Source of the DNA: Alphaproteobacteria bacterium
GTDB lineage: Bacteria; Pseudomonadota; Alphaproteobacteria; Rhizobiales; Rhizobiaceae
Reading direction: 5' to 3'
Length of the DNA: 12,986 bases
Assembly (NCBI GenBank): GCA_017308345.1
Contig: JAFKFE010000500.1
Location: 1-12,986, forward strand
A program made the translations under genes and the position numbers. Positions 6,677 to 12,986 of the stretch are shown one piece after another. Every line of letters starts with the position of its first letter. Position 1 is the stretch's first letter. The notes beneath the pieces are model-generated. The model was not told where the DNA came from. It was given only the letters and a program-made list of their open reading frames with translations, and did not search any database.

Positions 6677-8641
6677 ATGCTCAAATGCTGCATGTTCCTT
6701 GCAGCCCTGTTGCTCGTGGGCCTCACGACGTTAGAAGCGCACGCCGACCGAAGGGTTGCCTTTGTCATCGGCAATTCCGAATACCGAGAAATCCCGGCGC
6801 TGAAGAACCCGGACAAGGACGCCGAGGACGTGTCCAAGACATTCCGGCTGGCCGGCTTCGAGGTCTTCGCCGCGAAGGACTTGACCAGACTTCAGTTCGA
6901 GGAGCAGTTCCGCCATTATCTGGCGGCGGCGGACGGCGCCGATCTGGCCGTCGTCTACTATTCCGGTCACGGCTTCCAGATCGGCGGCGAGAATTTTCTT
7001 ATCCCGGTCGATGCATCGCTGAAAGACGCGGCCGACATGGAAGTCCAGGCGATCAAGGTCGATGACGTGCTGCACCAGTTGCGCGCCAGATCGAAGATCC
7101 AGGTGATCATTCTCGATGCCTGCCGCAACAACCCGTTCCCACGCAAGGATTACTGGCTGCGCGACCAGTTGATCGTCGCCAGCGGCACCGGCCTTGCCCA
7201 GCTGACAGGCTCCCAGAACACGCTGATTGCTTTCGCCACCGAGCCCGGCGCCGTCGCCTATGACGGCTCCGGCGACCTCAGTCCGTTTTCCTCATCCTTC
7301 TCTCGCCACGCGCTGGAGCCGAACCGGGAGATACGCTCGGTCATGGCCGCCGTGCGCCGTGACGTGGTCAAGGCCACCGGCGGCAAGCAGGTTCCGTGGG
7401 AGAACTCCTCGCTGATCGACGACGTGGTGCTGATGCGCGGGGCGGAGCAGGCAGCCCTGCCAGCACCCGACACGCAGCCAAGCCAGCAGGTGGCGGAGCG
7501 CGGTACCCAGGTCGCCGCTGCCGCCGACGCGATCGGGAATCGCGACATTGAAGTCCCCGTCGGCGTTGGCCCGGTTCCGCTGAAACTGGACTTTCCTGGC
7601 AAGGATGCCTCCGTCAGCATGAAGCTTGCGAGCTACCCGGCGACCGGAACGCTGTCGCTGCCGGATCGCGTGCTGTCGCCGCAATCGAGCCTGTTGGCCA
7701 CCGACCTCGACAATCTGCGCTACGAGCCGCAGATCGGTTCGACCGCCCCTGTCGAAGTCGGCTTCGAGATCCGCCTGGGCAACGCCGCAAGGCAGGCGAC
7801 GATGAAGCTGTCGCCCGACGTCGACCCATGCGACCAGGCCGCCGGCGAGCCGCTCGACCTGCAGGGCGTCGTCTCCGGCAAATTGCCGAGTGAGATCGAT
7901 GGCGGGGCCGTCGAGTCCTGCGAGGCGGCCGTGAAGGCCTATCCCGGCATTGCGCGCTTCCGTTACGAACTGGGACGGGCGTTGCTGGCGTCGGGCAGGA
8001 TCGACGAAGCAAGGCAGGCGATCCAGGAAGCCGCGGACAAAGGGCACGTCCGCGCCGTGTACGAACTGGGCTACATAGCCGCCTCCGGAGTTAGGGCGTC
8101 CCCGGATCTTGTCAAAGCCAACGACCTCTATGCGCGGGCGTCGGACAAGGGAGATCCTTACGCAATGACCGCCTGGGGACGCGCCTTGTTCGATGGCGTC
8201 GGCGTCCAGCGCGATCCGGGCAAGGGATTGGACCTGCTGCTCAAGGCAGCGGCGATGGGCCATATCGATGCCACGAAGGACCTCGCGGTGATCTTCAAGG
8301 AAGGCCGCAACGGCGTCCCCGCCGACCCGGCTCGCGCCCTGGCCTTCCTGAGGGCCGGCATCGATCGCCAGGAAGCCTATTCGATGGGCATTCTCGGTCT
8401 CTCGCCCCGGCGAACCGCCCTGGCGATCGCGGTGTGCAAGCCCAAGGTCGTGACGAAAATAGTCACGAAGACAAAGATCGTCCGCGCCCCTGCGCCCAAA
8501 ACGCCGCCGCCAGTGACCACCATGCCAAGGCCCGCGGCGGTGCCGACCGAAACCGGATCACCTTGGCGCGGCGGTAACGGCGGTCGTGAACATCCGCAAT
8601 CCCAGCGCGGAGACGGAGGCGGCAACAACAGCGATGGCTGA
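6677..8641 (+). CDS. Exported caspase-like (peptidase C14) protein with Sel1 repeats
   Basis: A 654-residue protein. The signal peptide MLKCCMFLAALLLVGLTTLEAHA probably cleaves after residue 23. The caspase-like domain at about 25-255 opens RRVAFVIGNSEYREIPAL and carries the catalytic pair H98 (YYSGHG) and C149 (ILDACRNNP), both intact. Residues 285-380 form a beta-rich segment (TGTLSLPD ... LDNLRYEP) that looks like a cadherin/Ig-like tandem domain. Residues 412-565 hold helical TPR/Sel1-like repeats (GHVRAVYELGYIAASGV, GDPYAMTAWGRALFDGVGV, GHIDATKDLAVIFKEG). The tail from about 585 is Lys/Thr/Val-, Pro- and then Gly/Asn-rich. It is likely a secreted or periplasmic cysteine protease with a protein-interaction module; substrate and purpose are unknown. 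The start could also be ATG 6662. It follows rpoH2 by 175 bp and converges on the M48 gene. Confidence 0.87.
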   Translation: MLKCCMFLAALLLVGLTTLEAHADRRVAFVIGNSEYREIPALKNPDKDAEDVSKTFRLAGFEVFAAKDLTRLQFEEQFRHYLAAADGADLAVVYYSGHGFQIGGENFLIPVDASLKDAADMEVQAIKVDDVLHQLRARSKIQVIILDACRNNPFPRKDYWLRDQLIVASGTGLAQLTGSQNTLIAFATEPGAVAYDGSGDLSPFSSSFSRHALEPNREIRSVMAAVRRDVVKATGGKQVPWENSSLIDDVVLMRGAEQAALPAPDTQPSQQVAERGTQVAAAADAIGNRDIEVPVGVGPVPLKLDFPGKDASVSMKLASYPATGTLSLPDRVLSPQSSLLATDLDNLRYEPQIGSTAPVEVGFEIRLGNAARQATMKLSPDVDPCDQAAGEPLDLQGVVSGKLPSEIDGGAVESCEAAVKAYPGIARFRYELGRALLASGRIDEARQAIQEAADKGHVRAVYELGYIAASGVRASPDLVKANDLYARASDKGDPYAMTAWGRALFDGVGVQRDPGKGLDLLLKAAAMGHIDATKDLAVIFKEGRNGVPADPARALAFLRAGIDRQEAYSMGILGLSPRRTALAIAVCKPKVVTKIVTKTKIVRAPAPKTPPPVTTMPRPAAVPTETGSPWRGGNGGREHPQSQRGDGGGNNSDG

Positions 8642-8653
8642 TTGGACCGGCAA

Positions 8654-8739
8654 CGGCAGCGGCGACAATCGCGGCGCTGCCGTCGCGGACCGAAAGCAGG
8701 CAGCGATCGCGATGGCCATGCCCGCCGCCTGAAGGCGGC
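8654..8739. other. Small hairpins between convergent caspase-like and M48 genes
   Basis: Two inverted repeats occur in the 127-bp gap: CGGCAGCG (8654-8661) with CGCTGCCG (8675-8682), and GCCGCC-TGAA-GGCGGC (8724-8739). Neither has a T-run on either strand, so they are weak candidates for termination; nothing else is recognisable in the gap. Confidence 0.35.
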
Positions 8740-8768
8740 TGCGCCGACAGCGACCCGCCCGCGGCCCT

Positions 8769-10238
8769 TTACCTGTCGGTGACGATCTTGACCTTGTCCC
8801 CGGACGACACCGTCGCGCCGGGCGACATCGCGTTGAGCACGCGGAAGAGATCGAGCTTGCGATCGACCCCGACCATCTGCGCGGCGAGCGAGCCCATCGT
8901 CTGGCCGGCCTGAACCGTGACGACCCGGATATGAAGCGGCTTCAGCGCCGCCTTCTCGGCCGGGCTCAGCACCCGGAAGGAGCTGCTGACCGAACGCGCG
9001 ACCGGGTCCAGCGCGGTGCTGGCCGAGGGCGCGGCCGTCAGCAGCCTGTAGACCTGCCCGCCGGCGCGGATCACCGCGATATCGAACTGCCAGCCCTGCG
9101 CGCTGGCATGCGCCATCGCCGCCTCGTTGCCGTTGACCGTCTCCTGACGCACGCTGGCGTCTTCCAGCCCGGCCACCCAGCCGCTGCGGATATAGTCGGT
9201 CAGCGACACGGACTTGTTTATCGCCACGCCATCGAAGCGGATGGCGATGTCGCCGGGCCCGGTCGCGGTGACGGCGGCGGCCGAATTGTCGATGACGAAG
9301 CCGTCCGGCACGGTGAAGGACACGCCGAGATTGGGGTGCATGAAGGTCTGGCCGCGCACATAGCCTTCTTCAGGCGTGTCGCCGTAGAGCAGGCCGTCTA
9401 TGCCAGCAAGGAAAGCGTCGCGGTCGCGCGTGCCGACGCCGGGCGGGCCGAAATTGCGCGCAAGGCGCTGCGCCAGCTCGATGCGCTGCGGGGTGTTGGG
9501 GTGCGTCGCCAGGAAGTCGAGGCTGGCGTCGGTGGCGCCGCTGACCGAGCGGAAATCGGTATAGGCCGACATCGACTGCAGGAAGCGGCCCGCCGCGTAG
9601 GGATCGTAGCCCGCCTCGCCGATCGACTTGATGCCGATGGCGTCGGCCTGGAGTTCCTGGTTGCGCGAGAATTGCGCGAGCCTCAGCTTGCCCCGGATCA
9701 GCGCCGCCTTGGCGGTCGGGCTGTCGCCGAGCACGTCGGAAACCACCTTGGTCGCCAGGCCTTCCTCGGCCTCGAGCTGCTGCCGCTGCAGGCCGTGATT
9801 CGCGGTGACGTGGCCCATCTCATGCGCGATGACGGCGGCAAGCTCGGAGGAATCGTTGGCCAGCGCCAAAAGGCCGCGCGTCACATAGAGATAGCCGCCC
9901 GGCAGCGCGAAGGCGTTGACGTTGGGCGAGTTGAGGATGGTGATGCGATAGGTCTGGGTCGGGTTGGCCGACACCACGGTGAGATTGCCGACGACCTTGG
10001 CCACCATGCGTTCGAGCTTCGGGTCGGAATATTCACCGCCATAGGTGGCGAGAATCCGCGGATGCTGCGCCTTCGCCATTTCGGCGAGCTTGGCGTTGGC
10101 GACGACATTGTCGACGGTGATCGGCTTGTCGGAAGGCTGGAAGCCGCTTTCCTGCACGTCCGGCGGCGTGAACATCTGGCAGCTCGCCAGCGCCACGGCA
10201 AAGCTCGCCAACGCGAAAAATCGCGCCAGCGGCCTCAT
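8769..10238 (-). CDS. M48-family metalloprotease lipoprotein with LysM-like C-terminus
   Basis: A 489-residue envelope zinc protease. A lipoprotein signal ends in the lipobox LASC with C20 as the lipidated residue. The M48 peptidase domain spans about 45-265. Its zinc motif is HEMGH (139-143) and E195 in NQELQADAIG is the probable third ligand; ALPGGYLYVTRGLL (111-124) and HPNTPQR (246-252) are family landmarks shared with BepA/LoiP. Residues ~297-425 form an unnamed beta-rich domain. Residues 437-486 (VVTVQAGQTMGSLA ... LFRVLNAM ... SGDKVKIV) resemble a LysM peptidoglycan-binding fold. It probably performs quality control of outer-membrane proteins at the inner leaflet of the outer membrane. 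ATG 10238 follows GAGAAGG closely. It is transcribed away from thiQ's 3' end with a 154-bp gap, so it probably has its own promoter. Confidence 0.93.
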   Translation of the reverse strand: MRPLARFFALASFAVALASCQMFTPPDVQESGFQPSDKPITVDNVVANAKLAEMAKAQHPRILATYGGEYSDPKLERMVAKVVGNLTVVSANPTQTYRITILNSPNVNAFALPGGYLYVTRGLLALANDSSELAAVIAHEMGHVTANHGLQRQQLEAEEGLATKVVSDVLGDSPTAKAALIRGKLRLAQFSRNQELQADAIGIKSIGEAGYDPYAAGRFLQSMSAYTDFRSVSGATDASLDFLATHPNTPQRIELAQRLARNFGPPGVGTRDRDAFLAGIDGLLYGDTPEEGYVRGQTFMHPNLGVSFTVPDGFVIDNSAAAVTATGPGDIAIRFDGVAINKSVSLTDYIRSGWVAGLEDASVRQETVNGNEAAMAHASAQGWQFDIAVIRAGGQVYRLLTAAPSASTALDPVARSVSSSFRVLSPAEKAALKPLHIRVVTVQAGQTMGSLAAQMVGVDRKLDLFRVLNAMSPGATVSSGDKVKIVTDR

Positions 10239-10392
10239 CCATACCTTCTCAGCGCCGGTCGACAGATCGGCTTCCTTTCCAAAATGCAGGGCAAATCACG
10301 GCCATAGCCGGATCGACATGGCCGGACCTAGCCATACTCCTCCGGTCAAGGCAAGCAAACGCCTGATCGCCCGCTGCCGGTTTGGCCGTAAA

Positions 10393-11181
10393 TTATGTCC
10401 GCTTCCGGGCAATATGTCGTGAACCGGCACGCTTGCTCGTCTCGCCGATATAGCGCCGGAAGGCGTCCGGTCCAGATCGGCCGAAGAAATCGCCGGCCGG
10501 GCCGATCGCCGCGATCACGCCTTCGTCGAGGAACGCGACGTCCTGGCCGATGCGGCGTGCATCTTCCGGCTGGTGCGTGACGAAGAGGACCGTCATCTTG
10601 CGCTCGGCATGGATGCCGGCCACAAGGTCGAGCATGTCGTCGCGCAGCGCCGGGCCGAGCGACGCGAAAGGTTCGTCGAGCAGCAAGACCGGCCGGTCGC
10701 GCAGCAGCACCCGCGCCAGCGCCACGCGCTGCCGCTCGCCGCCGGAAAGCTCGCGCGGCAGCCGCTTCTCCTTGCCGGCAAGACCGACACGTGCCAGCGC
10801 CTCGGCGACTGCGGCGCGATCGCCGTCGCCGAGCCTCAGCGATGGCGAGCGGCCGAGCCCGACATTGGCTTCGACCGTAAGATGCGCAAACAGATTGTTT
10901 TCCTGGAACACCATCGAGACGGGCCGCGCCGAGGGCGGCGCGTTGCCGAGATCGATGCCGCCGATCAGCACCTTGCCGGCACCGGGCGATTCGAAGCCGG
11001 CTATCAGATTGAGCAGCGTCGACTTGCCGGAACCGCTCGGCCCCATGATGGCGGTGATCCTGCCGGCCGCGAATTCGGCATCGAAGCGGAAAGAGGACTC
11101 GCCGTAGCTGAACGACACGTCGTCCAGCGCCACGGCAAGGCCCTTTTGCGCGGCCGCGCCATTGATGGTCGTCGTGGTCAT
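10393..11181 (-). CDS. thiQ: Thiamine/TPP ABC transporter ATP-binding protein ThiQ
   Basis: A 262-residue ABC ATPase that drives uptake of thiamine and its phosphates. Motifs: Walker [10 protein letters not shown] (47-55), Q93 in [14 protein letters not shown], signature LSGGERQR (145-152), Walker B VLLLDEP (165-171), and H203 in FVTHQPEDA. The phrases [20 protein letters not shown] and [14 protein letters not shown] are characteristic of ThiQ and separate it from amino acid ATPases. Start ATG 11181 overlaps the thiP stop as ATGA (11178-11181), so translation is coupled; the frame is open further upstream only as a shadow of thiP. It is about 30 residues longer than E. coli ThiQ, through a short N-terminal extension and a basic C-terminal tail. 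Confidence 0.92.
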   Translation of the reverse strand: MTTTTINGAAAQKGLAVALDDVSFSYGESSFRFDAEFAAGRITAIMGPSGSGKSTLLNLIAGFESPGAGKVLIGGIDLGNAPPSARPVSMVFQENNLFAHLTVEANVGLGRSPSLRLGDGDRAAVAEALARVGLAGKEKRLPRELSGGERQRVALARVLLRDRPVLLLDEPFASLGPALRDDMLDLVAGIHAERKMTVLFVTHQPEDARRIGQDVAFLDEGVIAAIGPAGDFFGRSGPDAFRRYIGETSKRAGSRHIARKRT

Positions 11182-12794
11182 GGCTTTCCTTCCCGGCCCA
11201 GCCAGTCGGCGGCGACCACCAGCATCAGGCAGACGAGGCCGAGCAGCAAGGCAAGTCCCGCGGCATCGGCTGTCCGGTAGCTGCCCATGCGCGCCAAAAG
11301 CAGGTAGGGCAAGGTCTGCACGGAATCGCTGCCGAACAGCGCGATCACGCCGAGATCGCCGAGCGACAGCGCCATGGCGAAGGCGAAGCCGGTGGCCAGA
11401 GGCCGCCGGAGCGACGGCCAGTCGATCAGGCGGAGCCGGGTCCAGCCGGATATGCCGAGCGCCAGGCAAAGCCGCTCATGGCGTTCGCTCGCCGCGTCAT
11501 AGGCGGGGCGAATGGTCCGGATGGCGAAAGGCATCGCCATCACCGCGTTGACGGTGACGACCATGACCGGCGCGATGGCAAAGACATCGGTGACGCCGCG
11601 CAGCGCCAGGAACCAGCCGGCGCCAAGCACGATCGGCGGCACGACGAGGACGAAGCCGGCGCCGGTGTCGGCGGCATGCTCGAACAGGCTCATGGCGCCA
11701 CCCGTCCGGCGCCGCAGCGCCAGCGCGCGCCGCGCCGAGATCAGCGCCAGCGACAACATCACGCTGAGCAGCGCCGCGAGCAGGGCAAGGGCCATGCTGG
11801 TAAGCGTCGCGCGGCGCACCGCCTCTTCGCCCGCCAGCCGGCCGAGGTCGGCCTCCAGGCCGGCGAGCACCGTCGCCGCCATGGGTCCGGCAACGAACAG
11901 CAGCGCAAGCGCGATGAGGCCGGCATTCAGCCCGCTTTCGAGCCGGCCCGCCGAAGGATAGCGGCGCGGCGCCACAGGCAGATTGGCGTCGCCGACGGTG
12001 TTGGCGCCGAGCCGCGTGAGCACAATGACCACGACAAAGGTGAGCGCGATCTGCAGCAACGTCAGCACCACGGCGCGCGCGGGATCGAAGTCGAAACGGA
12101 GCGCCTGGTAGATGGCGACCTCCAGCGTCGTCGCGGCCGGACCGCCGCCCAGCGTCAGCACGATCGTGAAGGACGTGATGCAAAGCATGAAGACGAGCCC
12201 CGCGACCCCCGGCATGGCCGCGCGCAGGACCGGCCATTCGATCAGCCGGAAAGCCGGCCGGGCACCCATGCCGAGTTGGCTCGCCAGCCGCCACTGGTCG
12301 GCGGGAATGGTGCCCAGCGCCTCGAGGAAGAGGCGCGTGGCCAGGGGCAGGTTGAAGAACACATGCGCGACGAGGATGCCGGAAAGGCCGTAGATGCCGG
12401 GCCATTCGCCGCCGCCGAGCCCGGCGAGGACGCCGGCAAAATACCCGGCCCGGCCATAGAGCGCCAATATGCCGAGCGCGGCGACGATCGCCGGCAAGGC
12501 CAGCGGCACCGCGAACAATTGCAGGATCAGGCGGCGGCCGGGAAAGACCGGATGTCTCGACAGGGCCCGCGCCACCAGCAGCGCCGGCGCGACCGACAGC
12601 AGCGTCGACAGAAACGCCTGCCAGAGCGTGAAGCGGGCGACGCGCAGGAGGTAGCCGTCGAAGGCCGCGGCGGCACCGGAAAGGTCGTGCGCGCCTTCGA
12701 GGATGAGGCCGGTGAAAGCCCCCCCGATGAGCACGGCGATCGCCGCCAGCGCGACGATGCCGGCGGTGATACGGGAGTCAGGAGCGGCGTGCAT
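11178..12794 (-). CDS. thiP: Thiamine/TPP ABC transporter permease ThiP
   Basis: A 538-residue inner-membrane permease made of two fused permease halves, the same length as E. coli ThiP (about 536). Matches to ThiP run throughout: [25 protein letters not shown] (two-part, about 54-78), [20 protein letters not shown] (141-160), [19 protein letters not shown] (214-232) and [14 protein letters not shown] (477-490). Two EAA loops that dock ThiQ lie near 158-187 and 431-460, with roughly a dozen membrane segments. The start ATG 12794 has no clear ribosome-binding site, possibly because the sequence before it has been altered by the repeat element. The binding protein gene (thiB/tbpA) would be expected upstream, outside the window; a TPP riboswitch, if present, would lie before it. 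Confidence 0.95.
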   Translation of the reverse strand: MHAAPDSRITAGIVALAAIAVLIGGAFTGLILEGAHDLSGAAAAFDGYLLRVARFTLWQAFLSTLLSVAPALLVARALSRHPVFPGRRLILQLFAVPLALPAIVAALGILALYGRAGYFAGVLAGLGGGEWPGIYGLSGILVAHVFFNLPLATRLFLEALGTIPADQWRLASQLGMGARPAFRLIEWPVLRAAMPGVAGLVFMLCITSFTIVLTLGGGPAATTLEVAIYQALRFDFDPARAVVLTLLQIALTFVVVIVLTRLGANTVGDANLPVAPRRYPSAGRLESGLNAGLIALALLFVAGPMAATVLAGLEADLGRLAGEEAVRRATLTSMALALLAALLSVMLSLALISARRALALRRRTGGAMSLFEHAADTGAGFVLVVPPIVLGAGWFLALRGVTDVFAIAPVMVVTVNAVMAMPFAIRTIRPAYDAASERHERLCLALGISGWTRLRLIDWPSLRRPLATGFAFAMALSLGDLGVIALFGSDSVQTLPYLLLARMGSYRTADAAGLALLLGLVCLMLVVAADWLGREGKP

Positions 12795-12836
12795 GCCGCA
12801 CCATTTGGGCTTGCGCTAGCGAGCGCCGAGTTCCTT

Positions 12837-12986
12837 CGCGCCCCCCTCTGGCCTGCCGGCCATCTCCCCCGCAAGGGGGGAGATCAGATGTCGCGCCGGC
12901 TTTCGCCAATCGCCAACGTTGGAAATCGCGCGCCGCCGATGAAGCTGCCAATCTCCCCCCTCGTGGGGGAGATGTCCGGCAGGACA
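12837..12986. repeat. Inverted-repeat intergenic element (MITE-like), cut by window end
   Basis: A left arm at 12849-12885 and a right arm at 12950-12986 are near-perfect inverted copies over 37 bp (about five mismatches), centred on TGCCGG-type and C-run/G-run sequence. Each arm is itself a hairpin: ATCTCCCCC-N3-4-GGGGGGAGAT on the left and ATCTCCCCCC...GGGGGAGAT on the right. About 64 bp lie between the arms, including the palindrome CCAACGTTGG. The C-run before the left arm (12840-12846) implies that a matching G-run lies just past the window edge. Elements of this look are frequent in Mesorhizobium intergenic DNA. No coding capacity. Confidence 0.75.

Noticed and set aside
7292..8263. Long minus-strand open frame opposite the caspase-like gene
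   Set aside because: Antisense shadow in GC-rich DNA; no domain or ribosome-binding site, while the plus strand has intact catalytic motifs.
8370..8640. Possible frameshift at the C-terminus of the caspase-like gene, where Sel1-like sequence gives way to a Lys/Thr/Pro/Gly tail
   Set aside because: Translation of the other two frames gives no Sel1-like continuation and one soon hits a stop; a Pro-rich charged tail is plausible as it stands.
8931..10307. Long plus-strand open frame opposite the M48 gene
   Set aside because: It mirrors the codon structure of the M48 gene on the other strand, has no recognisable domain, and lies entirely over a well-supported protease.
11497..12405. Minus-strand open frame in another phase of thiP
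   Set aside because: Arg/His/Ala-rich translation without domains; the thiP frame matches the known permease over its full length.
12837..12986. CRISPR-like array suggested by repeated CTCCCCC/GGGGGAG blocks
   Set aside because: The blocks are inverted arms of a single element, not regularly spaced direct repeats with unique spacers.

Overview
The window is a GC-rich chromosomal segment of a rhizobial alphaproteobacterium, most likely Mesorhizobium or a close relative. The assignment rests on gene content: a helicase with a charged low-complexity tail, an S4 protein, FdxA and CarD in order, and a second RpoH-type sigma factor with a general-stress (EcfG-type) promoter. It also rests on intergenic palindromes of the kind scattered through rhizobial genomes. 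It looks like core chromosome. There is no phage, transposase, tRNA, rRNA or CRISPR array.

Layout. (1) 1-2852, plus strand: 3' end of a large helicase, a 53-bp palindromic repeat, an Hsp15-like S4 RNA-binding protein, 7Fe ferredoxin FdxA, and the RNA-polymerase-binding regulator CarD/CdnL. CarD is preceded by a long, hairpin-rich leader and followed by a strong bidirectional terminator. (2) 2951-5330, minus strand: a three-gene polar amino acid ABC importer, most like the cystine (Tcy) type, in the order binding protein, permease, ATPase. The permease and ATPase genes overlap by four bases. A duplicated GC hairpin separates the binding-protein gene from the permease gene. (3) 5541-6501, plus strand: rpoH2, with a GGAAC-N17-CGTT promoter that matches the alphaproteobacterial general stress response sigma factor. 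(4) 6502-8641, plus strand: an AT-rich gap (about 38% GC), then an exported caspase-like protein with a probable cadherin/Ig-like middle domain and Sel1 repeats. (5) 8769-10238, minus strand: an M48 metalloprotease lipoprotein with a LysM-like C-terminus. (6) 10393-12794, minus strand: ThiQ and ThiP of the thiamine/TPP importer. The binding-protein gene thiB would be expected beyond the right edge. An inverted-repeat element fills 12837-12986 next to thiP.

How the parts fit. RpoH2 is a stress sigma factor, and its promoter links it to the envelope/starvation/osmotic general stress response. The M48 lipoprotein and the exported caspase-like protein nearby are envelope proteolysis proteins, but nothing in the sequence ties them directly to RpoH2. 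The two ABC importers are unrelated in substrate. The most interesting items are the caspase-like multidomain protein, the structured carD leader, the EcfG-type promoter of rpoH2, and the duplicated hairpin inside the amino acid importer operon. None of these amounts to a demonstrated new system.
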